A DNA stretch of 64,000 bases, taken from assembly GCF_051903925.1 (NCBI RefSeq), contig NZ_CP173678.1:992001-1056000 (forward strand), read 5' to 3'. Position 1 is the first letter of the stretch. The number at the start of each line of letters is the position of its first letter. This DNA comes from G051903925 sp051903925 (GTDB lineage: Bacteria > Pseudomonadota > Alphaproteobacteria > Zavarziniales > Zavarziniaceae). Shown here in pieces: positions 52,133 to 59,936 of the stretch. The position numbers were made by a program, and so were the translations under genes. The notes under the pieces were generated by a model. It saw nothing but the letters and a program-made list of their open reading frames with translations. It did no database searches and had not been told where the DNA came from.

Positions 52133-53419
52133 ATGACGATCGAGCCTGTGATCGCCCGGAAGCTTTCCGACGGAACGATCGACGTGGTGTCCCCGCAGGT
52201 CTACGCGGACGAGGAGGCGATCCAGTCGAACTTCGCCTGGCTGCGCAAGAATTCGCCGGTGCACCGGATGACGCCGGAAGGTTTCCGTCCGTTCTGGTCC
52301 GTCACCCGCCACGCCGACATTCTTGAGATCGAGCGTCAGAACGACAAGTTCATCAACGACCCGCGCCCGACCCTTGCCACGATCGAGGCCGAGGAGCAGG
52401 TGAAGGCGTTCACCGGCGGCAGCAACCACCTGGTCCGCTCGCTGGTCCAGATGGACAATCCCGACCACGCCAAGTTCCGCGCGATGACCCAAGGCTGGTT
52501 CATGCCCGCGAACCTGAAGCGCCGGATCGAGCCCAAGCTTGCCCAGATGGCGCGCGAGCATGTCGACCGCATGCTGGAGCTTGGGGATTCGTGCGACTTC
52601 GTGAAGGACATCGCCGTCTGGTACCCCTTGCGCGTCATCATGGAGATCCTGGGCGTGCCCCGCGAGGACGAGGGCCTGATGCTCAAGCTGACGCAGGAGC
52701 TGTTCGGCCCCACCGACCCGGAGACCAAGCGCGAGAAGGGCACGACCGACGACCTGATCAAGACGGTCATGGAGTTCTACGCCTACTTCAACGCAATGAC
52801 CGAGGACCGGCGCAAGAACCCCAAGGACGACCTGGCGACCCTGATCGCGAACGCCAAGATCGACGGCGAGCCGATCGGCAATATCGAGGCGCTGGGCTAC
52901 TACGTGATTGTCGCCGCGGCCGGGCACGACACCACCTCGTCCTCGACCGCGGGCGGCATCCACGCGCTGATCCAGAACCCGGACGAGATGCGCAAGCTGC
53001 GTGCGCGTCCCGACCTGATGAAGACGGCGGTCGACGAGGCCATCCGCTGGACGACGCCGGTCAAGCACTTCATGCGCACCGCGACCGAGGACTATGTCCT
53101 GTCGGGCACGAAGATCGCCGCCGGCGATAGCCTGATGCTGCACTATCCGTCCGCCAACCGGGACGAGACGGTGTTCGAGGATCCGTACACCTTCAAGGTC
53201 GACCGCGACCCCAACCCGCACCTGGCCTTTGGCTTTGGCGCGCATCATTGCCTGGGCCACCTGCTGGCCAAGCTTGAGATGCGCTACCTGTACGAGGAAC
53301 TGCTGGGCAGGCTGGACCATATCGAACTGGCGGGTGAGCCCGCCTGGGTCGAGGCCAGCTTCGTCTCCGGCCTCAAGCGCCTGCCGATCCGCTACGCCCT
53401 GCGCAAGGCCGCGGCCTGA
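52133..53419 (+). CDS. Cytochrome P450
   Basis: 428 aa soluble bacterial P450. I-helix motif AAGHDTTSSS (residues 263-270), ExxR in DEAIRWTTP (Glu302 and Arg305), and the haem-binding loop FGFGAHHCLGHLLAKLE with Cys373. The WTTPVKHFMRTATEDYVLSGTKI stretch and overall layout are like CYP108/CYP111-type or steroid and terpenoid P450s, without being decisive. No ferredoxin or ferredoxin reductase gene nearby. It ends at a strong palindrome shared with the convergent peroxiredoxin. Confidence 0.94.
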   Translation: MTIEPVIARKLSDGTIDVVSPQVYADEEAIQSNFAWLRKNSPVHRMTPEGFRPFWSVTRHADILEIERQNDKFINDPRPTLATIEAEEQVKAFTGGSNHLVRSLVQMDNPDHAKFRAMTQGWFMPANLKRRIEPKLAQMAREHVDRMLELGDSCDFVKDIAVWYPLRVIMEILGVPREDEGLMLKLTQELFGPTDPETKREKGTTDDLIKTVMEFYAYFNAMTEDRRKNPKDDLATLIANAKIDGEPIGNIEALGYYVIVAAAGHDTTSSSTAGGIHALIQNPDEMRKLRARPDLMKTAVDEAIRWTTPVKHFMRTATEDYVLSGTKIAAGDSLMLHYPSANRDETVFEDPYTFKVDRDPNPHLAFGFGAHHCLGHLLAKLEMRYLYEELLGRLDHIELAGEPAWVEASFVSGLKRLPIRYALRKAAA

Positions 53420-53430
53420 TCGCGGCGCGA

Positions 53431-53462
53431 ACCCTTCCCCCATCCGCGGATGGGGGAAGGGT
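53431..53462. terminator. Perfect 32-base palindrome, bidirectional terminator
   Basis: ACCCTTCCCCCATCCG followed immediately by its exact reverse complement: a 16-base-pair stem with almost no loop, between the convergent P450 and peroxiredoxin genes. It probably ends transcription from both sides, although no U-run is present. Its CCTTCCCCCATCCGC style is like dispersed alphaproteobacterial repeats. Confidence 0.65.
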
Positions 53463-53470
53463 CCGGTCCC

Positions 53471-53959
53471 TCAGCCCAGGGACTTCAGGAGCGCTTCAGC
53501 GCCGCTGACGTCGGCGGCACCGGGGTTCGGCTCAATGTTGAGCTGGGTCACCTTGCCGTCCTCGACCAGCATCGAGTAGCGCTTGGACCGCGTGCCCATG
53601 CCGAAGCCGGACGCATCCATCTCCAGGCCCAGCGCCTTGGTGAAGGTGGCATTGCCGTCGCCCAGCATCATCACCTTCTCGCCGGCGCCCTGGTCCTTGC
53701 CCCAGGCGCCCATGACGAAGGCATCGTTGACCGACACGCAGGCGATGGCGTCGATCCCCTTGGCCGCCAGCGCCTCGTGATTGTTGACGAAGCCGGGCAC
53801 GTGCTTGGCCGAGCAGGTCGGCGTGAAGGCGCCCGGCAGGCCAAAGATCACGACCTTCTTGCCCTTGAACAGGTCCGCGGTCGGAACGGGGGCGGGGCCC
53901 TTGTCCGTCATCTGCATCAGCGTCGCTTCGGGCACCTGGTCGCCGACCTTGATCGTCAT
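53471..53959 (-). CDS. Peroxiredoxin-5-like (type II) thiol peroxidase
   Basis: 162 aa peroxiredoxin reducing hydroperoxides with glutathione or thioredoxin. Peroxidatic Cys49 in LPGAFTPTCS; a second Cys in IACVSVND could be resolving. Other family marks: VPGFVNNHEALAAKG and MVGAWGKDQGA-like AFVMGAWGKD, and a C-terminal LNIEPNPGAADVSGAEALL. AGGAGAGG before the ATG fixes the start. Converges on the P450. Confidence 0.93.
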   Translation of the reverse strand: MTIKVGDQVPEATLMQMTDKGPAPVPTADLFKGKKVVIFGLPGAFTPTCSAKHVPGFVNNHEALAAKGIDAIACVSVNDAFVMGAWGKDQGAGEKVMMLGDGNATFTKALGLEMDASGFGMGTRSKRYSMLVEDGKVTQLNIEPNPGAADVSGAEALLKSLG

Positions 53960-54205
53960 GGTTTGCTGCCTCTCCTGTTCCGGCCGGTCGGCCGATTGCT
54001 GCGCATTCAAGCCCAAGTCGGTGCCCACGGGAAGGGCGCCCGCCCCCGCAGCCCCGTGCGCGGACCGCTCGACGGCGCGGGACGGGATGGCTAGGCTGCG
54101 TCCGGGGGTCCCCAGGCGTGTTGCGCCGGGGCTTAAGGCCCATCGGGGGCACGGGAATCAGGTCATGGCTGGGGGAATGCGCTGTCCGCCCGCGGGACGG
54201 GTGCC

Positions 54206-55501
54206 GTGCCGCTCTTGATCGCGCTGGCGGCGGTGGCCTCCTACGCCATCGTGGCGGGGGCCATCGCGGTGGTCGTGCCGCCGTGGATCAGCGGCGTGCC
54301 CGGCTGGGTCTGCGGCGTGCTGGCCTTCCTGGGCTGCGCCCTGATCCACCTGGCGCTCAGCCGGCGGGCCGAACTGGGCGATTTCCGGGCCCAGGTGGCC
54401 GATCTGCGCCGCCTCAACCGCGAGGCGCTGAAGGAGGCATCGGGCCTGCGCGAGCGGGTCGAGGCGCTGGAAAGCCTCAGCGTCCAGGACAGCGCCCCGG
54501 GCCAGGCCAAGCTGGTGGCAGAGATGCAGGTCCTGCAGGGCCTGCTGGCCAAACTGGCGGCCGGCCGCGGCCAGGCGCTGGACGGGGACAACCTGACGCT
54601 GATGCCGGTGCGGGCGGACAGGCCCGCCCCACCGCCACCCCGTCCGATGCCGGAGGCCATGGAGCCGGAGCCGGAGGTCGCGCCGCGCCCGCTGCTCCGC
54701 GCGGTGCGCGATGATCCCGTGCGCGCGGTGCGCGCCGATGCGGCGGCCGGCCTGCCGCCCGGCGATGCCCTGCTGATCGAGACCGTGCGCGAGGCGCTGG
54801 AGGCCAATCGCGTCGATCTCTATGTCCAGCCGATCGTCAGCCTGCCGCAGCGCAAGGTCCGTTATTACGAGTGCTTCTCGCGCATCCGCGATGCCTCGGG
54901 CGCCGTGATCGGGCCGCAACGCTATCTTCAGGTGGCGCTCAATGCCGGCATGCTGCCGGCGCTCGACAACCTGCTGCTGTTCCGCTGCCTCCAGGTCATG
55001 CGGCGCCTGCGCCGGCGCAGCCGCACGACCGGCTTCGTCGTCAACCTCTCGCCCACCACGCTGCAGGACCAGGAATTCTTTCCCCAGTTCATCGAGTTCA
55101 TGCGCCAGCAGCGCGAACTGGCCGACGGCCTGGTCTTCGAACTGCCGCAGGCCGCGGTCATGAACCAGTCGGCGGAGGTCGAGGCCAACCTGATGCTGCT
55201 GACCGAGCTCGGCTTCACCCTCTCGCTCGACCACGTGACCCGGCTCGACTTCGACGGGCCGCTGCTGGCGGCGACGGGCGTGCGGTTCGTGAAGATCGGG
55301 GCCGACGTCCTGCTTCAGCCGCGCTCGCGCTCGCCCCATCCCAACGCGGTCAAGGAACTGCTGGCCCGCCACGGCATCGACCTGGTGGTCGAGAAGATCG
55401 AGGAGGAGCGCACGGTGATCGACCTCCTCGACTACAATGTCGACTTCGGCCAGGGCCACCTCTTCGGCGAACCCAAGATAGCCCGCGAGCAGGTGGATTG
55501 A
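54206..55501 (+). CDS. TipF-like membrane protein with degenerate EAL domain
   Basis: 431 aa. Two N-terminal membrane helices (about residues 4-26 and 32-51), a coiled-coil (LRRLNREALKEASGLRERVEALE), a Pro-rich linker (140-160), then an EAL domain from about 185. The EAL motif reads ECF (Glu222) and NLS is kept (Asn280), but the DDFG acidic pair reads LDHV (Asp342-His343) and the KxD loop reads KIGAD. It is therefore probably not an active c-di-GMP phosphodiesterase, but could bind c-di-GMP. The layout matches TipF, which positions flagella in Caulobacter. No flagellar genes are in the window. Confidence 0.8.
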   Translation: MPLLIALAAVASYAIVAGAIAVVVPPWISGVPGWVCGVLAFLGCALIHLALSRRAELGDFRAQVADLRRLNREALKEASGLRERVEALESLSVQDSAPGQAKLVAEMQVLQGLLAKLAAGRGQALDGDNLTLMPVRADRPAPPPPRPMPEAMEPEPEVAPRPLLRAVRDDPVRAVRADAAAGLPPGDALLIETVREALEANRVDLYVQPIVSLPQRKVRYYECFSRIRDASGAVIGPQRYLQVALNAGMLPALDNLLLFRCLQVMRRLRRRSRTTGFVVNLSPTTLQDQEFFPQFIEFMRQQRELADGLVFELPQAAVMNQSAEVEANLMLLTELGFTLSLDHVTRLDFDGPLLAATGVRFVKIGADVLLQPRSRSPHPNAVKELLARHGIDLVVEKIEEERTVIDLLDYNVDFGQGHLFGEPKIAREQVD

Positions 55502-55521
55502 CGCAATCACCGGGCGCTCGA

Positions 55522-55566
55522 CGCTGGCAATGATTGCACCTATATCGGATGCTATCATTGCCAGCG
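55522..55566. promoter_or_regulatory. Operator-like inverted repeat upstream of fitA
   Basis: CGCTGGCAATGAT (55522-55534) and ATCATTGCCAGCG (55554-55566) are perfect 13-base inverted arms, with centres about 32 bases apart (roughly three helical turns), ending 18 bases before the antitoxin ATG. The spacer holds CTATAT and GGATGCTAT, possible -10 elements. It fits binding by two FitA dimers on the same DNA face. Confidence 0.7.
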
Positions 55567-55584
55567 AAGATCAGGCGTCAGGCC

Positions 55585-55836
55585 ATGCGCTCCATCACGA
55601 TCAGGAACATCCCGGACGAGGTGCATCGCGCCCTGCGCGTGCGTGCGGCCCAGCATGGGCGCAGTGCAGAGGCCGAAGTGCGGGCCATCCTGGAACAGGT
55701 GACCCGACCCCAGGAGCGGGTCCGCCTAGGCTCGCTCCTGGCGGAAATCGGCCGCGAGGCATGCCTCACCGATGCGGAAGCCGAAGCCCTGGCGGCACGG
55801 GACAGGACGCCGGCCGAGCCGATCGACCTGGGTTGA
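55585..55836 (+). CDS. fitA: FitA-like antitoxin (ribbon-helix-helix)
   Basis: 83 aa. MRSITIRNIPDEVHRALRVRAAQHGRSAEAEVRAIL is the FitA/VapB ribbon-helix-helix pattern, followed by an acidic C-terminal tail (EACLTDAEAEALAARDRTPAEP) that binds the toxin. The frame is open upstream to 55534, but that part covers the operator and is not conserved-looking. It ends 9 bases before the toxin ATG. Confidence 0.87.
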   Translation: MRSITIRNIPDEVHRALRVRAAQHGRSAEAEVRAILEQVTRPQERVRLGSLLAEIGREACLTDAEAEALAARDRTPAEPIDLG

Positions 55837-55845
55837 TCTGCCGGG

Positions 55846-56277
55846 ATGATCCTGGTCGACACGAACGTGGTGTCAGAGCCGCTGCGCCCTGCCCCCGATG
55901 AGCGGGTGACGGCGTGGCTCGACGCCCAGGTTGTCGAGACGCTGCATCTGTCTGCCGTGAGCTTGGCGGAATTGCGCTTCGGCATCGCGTCCTTGCCGGC
56001 CGGTCGCCGCCGCAGCCGGTTGCTGGAGCGCCTGGAGCAGGAGATGCTGCCGATGTTCGACGGCCGGATCCTGCCGTTCGACGCAGTTGCGGCGCAGCAC
56101 TATGCGGCGCTCAAGGCGCTGGCGAGAGCATCGGGCCAGGCGATTGGCAGCGCCGACGGTTACATCGCGGCGACCGCCGCCGCGCATCGCCTGGCCGTGG
56201 CGTCGCGCGACCGTGGTCCGTTTGTTGCCGCTGGTCTGCGCGTCATCGACCCCTGGACGGGGGACGGCGGACATTAG
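55846..56277 (+). CDS. fitB: FitB/VapC-like PIN-domain toxin
   Basis: 143 aa PIN-domain ribonuclease. Acidic site: Asp5 (MILVDTNVVSE), Glu42 (SLAELRFGIA), Asp104 (GSADGYIAA) and Asp122 (ASRDRGPF). This is complete. The WLDAQ and LHLSAVSLAELRFGIASLPAG stretch fits FitB. Pairs with the FitA-like gene 9 bases upstream. Target RNA unknown. The gap to the acyl-CoA ligase (56278-56355) holds nothing distinct. Confidence 0.9.
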   Translation: MILVDTNVVSEPLRPAPDERVTAWLDAQVVETLHLSAVSLAELRFGIASLPAGRRRSRLLERLEQEMLPMFDGRILPFDAVAAQHYAALKALARASGQAIGSADGYIAATAAAHRLAVASRDRGPFVAAGLRVIDPWTGDGGH

Positions 56278-56355
56278 GTCATTCACCCTTGCGCGATCCC
56301 GGCCGATCATGGTCTGAGGATCGGCGCGATTGAGGGCGGATGCGGGCGGGGGACG

Positions 56356-57876
56356 ATGGCGACGCTGATTTCCGGGGACCGGTTCCTGGCGGGGCCGGAG
56401 TTCGACGAGCGGATCGCCCGCGCGACCGCGGCCCTGGCCGGCCTGGGGCTTCAGGCGGGCGACGCCATCGGCCTCTATCTCCGCAACGACTTCGCCTTTG
56501 TCGAGGCCTCGATCGCGGCCGGCCGGCTTGGCGTCTATGCCGTGCCGATCAACTGGCATTTCGGGGCGGAGGAGACGGCCTACATCCTGGCCGACAGCGG
56601 GGCCAAGGCGGTGCTGGTCCATGCCGACCTGCACCCGCGCATCCGGGACGCGATCCCGCAGGGCGTGGCCGTCCTGATCGTCGAGACACCGCCCGAGATT
56701 GCCGCCGCCTATGGCGTGCCCGACGAGCGGCCGTTCATGCCCACGGGCGCCCTCGATTGGGACGATTGGGTGTCGTGCCACGAGCCGTGGGCGGGCGTGC
56801 CGCACGAGGCGCCGGCCGCGCTGATCTATACCTCCGGCACGACGGGGCGGCCCAAGGGGGTGCGCCGCTTCCCCCCGACGCCCGACCTCGTCAAGCGGCA
56901 GCTTGAGGTGCGCAAGTTCGTCTTCGGCTTCGAACCGGGCATGCGCACGGTGATGACCGGGCCGATGTACCATTCGGCCCCCAACCTCTATGCCATGTTC
57001 ACGATGCGCGTCGGCGGCCTGATGGTGCTGCAGCCGCGCTTCGAGGCGGAGGAACTGCTGGCGCTGATCGAGCGCTACCGCATCACCCACCTGCATATCG
57101 TGCCCACGATGTTCGTGCGCCTGCTGCGCCTGCCCGATGCCGTGAAGAAGCGCTACGACCTGTCGTCGCTGAAGCGGGCGATCCACGGCGCTGCCCCCTG
57201 CGCGCCGCATGTGAAGCGGGCCATGATCGACTGGTGGGGGCCGGTCATCTGGGAATATTACGGCGGCACGGAAAGCGGTGCCCTGGTCGCCTGCTCGTCC
57301 GAGGAATGGCTGGCCCATCCGGGCACGGTCGGCAAGCCGATCCCGGGTGCGACGGTCAAGGCGATGGACCCCGAGGGACGCGAGGTGCCGCGCGGCACGG
57401 TGGGCGAGCTGTTCCTGAACCTCGATTCCATGGCGGACTTCACTTACCAGAACCTGCCGGAGGAACGCGCGCGGATCGACCGCGGCGGCCTGATCACGCA
57501 AGGGGACGCCGGCTGGATCGACGGGGACGGCTTCATCTACCTGTCCGACCGCATCCGCGACATGGTGATCTCGGGCGGGGTCAACATCTACCCGGCCGAG
57601 ATCGAGGCCACGCTGTACCGGCTGGAGGGGGTGCGCGACTGCGCCGTCTTCGGCGTGCCGGACGAGGAGTTCGGGGAGGCGATGGTCGCCGTGATCGACG
57701 CAACCCCCGGCGCCGGCCTGGACGAGGCGGAGGTGAAGGCCCACCTCAAGGCGCATCTGGCCTCCTACAAGGTGCCGAAGACCATCGTCTTCCAGGGCGA
57801 CCTGCCGCGCGAGGATTCGGGCAAGATCTTCAAGCGCCGCCTGCGCGACGCCTGGCTGGCTCAGGGAAACGTCTGA
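56356..57876 (+). CDS. AMP-binding acyl-CoA synthetase
   Basis: 506 aa ANL-superfamily ligase. P-loop LIYTSGTTGRPKGVRRF, motif YYGGTESGALVACSSEEWLAHPGTVGKP, GDAGWIDGDGFIYLSDRIRDMVISGGVNIYP and the C-terminal Lys in LPREDSGKIFKRRLR are all present. It most resembles medium- or long-chain fatty or aryl acyl-CoA ligases of catabolic clusters. Start ATG 56356. Its substrate might be acted on by acyl-CoA dehydrogenases, but none lie adjacent. Confidence 0.92.
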   Translation: MATLISGDRFLAGPEFDERIARATAALAGLGLQAGDAIGLYLRNDFAFVEASIAAGRLGVYAVPINWHFGAEETAYILADSGAKAVLVHADLHPRIRDAIPQGVAVLIVETPPEIAAAYGVPDERPFMPTGALDWDDWVSCHEPWAGVPHEAPAALIYTSGTTGRPKGVRRFPPTPDLVKRQLEVRKFVFGFEPGMRTVMTGPMYHSAPNLYAMFTMRVGGLMVLQPRFEAEELLALIERYRITHLHIVPTMFVRLLRLPDAVKKRYDLSSLKRAIHGAAPCAPHVKRAMIDWWGPVIWEYYGGTESGALVACSSEEWLAHPGTVGKPIPGATVKAMDPEGREVPRGTVGELFLNLDSMADFTYQNLPEERARIDRGGLITQGDAGWIDGDGFIYLSDRIRDMVISGGVNIYPAEIEATLYRLEGVRDCAVFGVPDEEFGEAMVAVIDATPGAGLDEAEVKAHLKAHLASYKVPKTIVFQGDLPREDSGKIFKRRLRDAWLAQGNV

Positions 57877-57941
57877 CGCTTGCCGTTGCCATGATCCAGC
57901 CTGCGCGCCATATGATAGTAGTGCAGCACCCGGACAAGCCA

Positions 57942-58208
57942 ATGACGACCAGTGCGACTGCCTTGGTCCTGACGACTGTGAACGCACCCTATCGCACGGC
58001 CGTCTCCGCCGAGGTGCTGGCTGGCTGCATCTCAAGCGTTGCGGCTTCGTCGGCCGCACTCGGCCCCACATTCTCGTTTTTCAGCGAAGTCCCGCTCACG
58101 CGGCAATTGGCGTTCATCGAGGCAATGAAGCTGGATCCAACGAAGGTCCGGGGCGTTGCACGCCACTTTGCGGGCTTGTCCGGCCATCCGCTGCCCCTGG
58201 CTACGTGA
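57942..58208 (+). CDS. Small protein overlapping the AbiEii-type toxin gene; candidate antitoxin
   Basis: 88 aa from ATG 57942 (in-frame ATGs at 57891 and 57912 give 105 and 98 aa). I do not recognise it: TSATALVLTTVNAPYRTAVS, AASSAALGPTFSFFSEVPLTRQLAFIEAMKLDPTKVRGVARHF. It lacks the winged-helix AbiEi fold. Its stop overlaps the toxin GTG (GTGA, 58205-58208), which means translational coupling. TATGAT at 57911-57916 could be a -10. Like the toxin gene, the DNA is lower in GC than its surroundings. Confidence 0.6.
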   Translation: MTTSATALVLTTVNAPYRTAVSAEVLAGCISSVAASSAALGPTFSFFSEVPLTRQLAFIEAMKLDPTKVRGVARHFAGLSGHPLPLAT

Positions 58209-58891
58209 AGACCAACGCGCGTCGCCCGTCGCATTGGTCCGATCTACTGAAGATCGGAATTTCGATCATTGACCAAGCCAATGAAGACGTAACGGTCGTG
58301 GATCGGTGGACGCTCGGCGGTGGCACGGCTCTGATGCTGCAAATCGATCATCGGGACAGCCACGATATAGACCTGTTTGTCGACGATCCGCAGGTGCTGA
58401 GTTATCTCGTTCCATATGATGGTCGCTTTGACCTGGATGCAGTGCCAGCCGACTACGTTCTGAACGGTACAAGCTCGCTGAAGATTGCTTTTCCGCAAGG
58501 TGAGATCGATTTCATCTGCGGCCCTGAACTAACCTCAGTGCCGACGCGACCGGTGACATTGCTTGGCCGCACCATCGCGATGGAAACGCCGGCCGAGATC
58601 ATCGCTAAAAAGATCCGGTTTCGTGGACGCTTCATGCAGCCCCGCGATATCTTCGACTTGGCGGCCGTCCTCCGCATGGTTGATCGCGAGGATTTAGTTC
58701 GGTCGCTCGAACCTGTCCGTGAACATTGTGCACGGGCGCGCGAGTCAGTTTTGAGGCTGGACCGGGACCTGGCAAGCGCCGCGATGGGCGAGCTTTGGCT
58801 CCGTCCCACCTTCGTAGACCTGCCCGGCACGGCTCGCGGCACGGTATTGGACTTCCTGGAGGAGGTCGCGTCCGCGGCTGAGCCCGGATAA
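58205..58891 (+). CDS. AbiEii/AbiGii-type nucleotidyltransferase toxin
   Basis: 228 aa nucleotidyltransferase-like protein. Motif GGTALMLQIDHRDSHDIDLF carries the Gly pair and metal-binding Asp54 and Asp56; TPAEIIAKKIRFRGRFMQPRDIFDLAAV is the second conserved block of the family. AbiEii toxins act on tRNA or nucleotides in type IV toxin-antitoxin and abortive phage infection. GTG start overlapping the preceding small gene. The region is lower in GC (34 of 60 bases at 58261-58320) than its neighbours, a sign of transfer. Confidence 0.85.
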   Translation: MKTNARRPSHWSDLLKIGISIIDQANEDVTVVDRWTLGGGTALMLQIDHRDSHDIDLFVDDPQVLSYLVPYDGRFDLDAVPADYVLNGTSSLKIAFPQGEIDFICGPELTSVPTRPVTLLGRTIAMETPAEIIAKKIRFRGRFMQPRDIFDLAAVLRMVDREDLVRSLEPVREHCARARESVLRLDRDLASAAMGELWLRPTFVDLPGTARGTVLDFLEEVASAAEPG

Positions 58892-58923
58892 GCTCCGGCG
58901 CGAACCGAAGGGAAGGAAGACGC

Positions 58924-59913
58924 ATGACAAGAACCACGCGCGCGATCGTGGTGCGGACGCTGGACGGGCCGGGGGCGATCCGGCTGGAGGACTGGCCCCT
59001 GGCCGAGCCGGGGCCCGGCCAGGTGCAGGTGAAGCTGGCCGCCGCGTCGCTGAACTTCCCCGACTACCTGATGACGCAGGGCAAGTACCAGCTGAAGCCC
59101 GAACTGCCCTTCGTCCTGGGCATGGAAGGCGCCGGCACGGTCGAGGCACTGGGTCCGGGCGTCACCGAAGTGGCGGTGGGGCAGAAGGTGATCGTCGGCA
59201 TGCGCCACGGGGCCTTTGCCGAGCGGGTGGTGGTGCCGGCCGCCAGCCTGATGGCCGTGCCCCAGGTCCTGGACCTGGTCGAGGCAGCAGCCCTGCCCGC
59301 GGCCTATTCGACCGCCTATGTCGCCCTGTGCCAGCGCGACACCCTGCAGCCGGGGGAGGTCCTGCTGGTCCATGGCTCGTCCGGCGGCGTCGGCCTGGCG
59401 GCGGTGGAGCTGGGCAAGCTGCTGGGGGCGACCGTGATCGCGACCGGCGCATCCGACGAGAAGCTGGCCGTAGTGAAGGCCAAGGGGGCGGACCACGTCA
59501 TCAACCTGACCCGCGACGGCTTCCGCGAGCAGGTGAAGGAACTGACCGGCGGGCGCGGTGCGGACGTGATCTATGACCCCGTGGGTGGCGACGTGTTCGA
59601 CGAGTCCGTGCGCTGCATCGCCTGGGGCGGGCGAATCCTCATCATCGGCTTTGCCGGCGGGCGGATCGCGCAGCTGCCGACCAACATGGCGCTTATCAAG
59701 GGCTTTTCCGTCGTCGGCGTGCGCGCGGGCGAGTTCGGCCGGCGCGACCCGGTCAAGGGCAAGCTGGGCCGCGACGCCTGGCTGGCGCTGGCGGCCGAAG
59801 GCAAGCTGCGTCCCCACATCTCCCACCGCCTGCCGCTGGCTGAGGCAATTGCCGGCCTGGCCCTGCTGAGCGAGCGCAAGGTCGTGGGCAAGGCCGTCCT
59901 GACGATGGACTGA
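58924..59913 (+). CDS. Zinc-independent MDR NADPH:quinone oxidoreductase
   Basis: 329 aa MDR enzyme with no zinc ligands. Marks: LNFPDYLMTQGKYQLKPELPF, GMEGAGTVEALGPGV, nucleotide motif LLVHGSSGGVGLAAVELGKLLGA, and YDPVGGDVFDESVRCIAWGGR. Third paralogue in the window after 19547 and 23029. GGAAGGAAG before the ATG. It stands alone, apparently after the transferred AbiE-like pair. Substrate unknown. Confidence 0.9.
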   Translation: MTRTTRAIVVRTLDGPGAIRLEDWPLAEPGPGQVQVKLAAASLNFPDYLMTQGKYQLKPELPFVLGMEGAGTVEALGPGVTEVAVGQKVIVGMRHGAFAERVVVPAASLMAVPQVLDLVEAAALPAAYSTAYVALCQRDTLQPGEVLLVHGSSGGVGLAAVELGKLLGATVIATGASDEKLAVVKAKGADHVINLTRDGFREQVKELTGGRGADVIYDPVGGDVFDESVRCIAWGGRILIIGFAGGRIAQLPTNMALIKGFSVVGVRAGEFGRRDPVKGKLGRDAWLALAAEGKLRPHISHRLPLAEAIAGLALLSERKVVGKAVLTMD

Positions 59914-59936
59914 CGCGGGATCTGCCGGCTTGGGCC

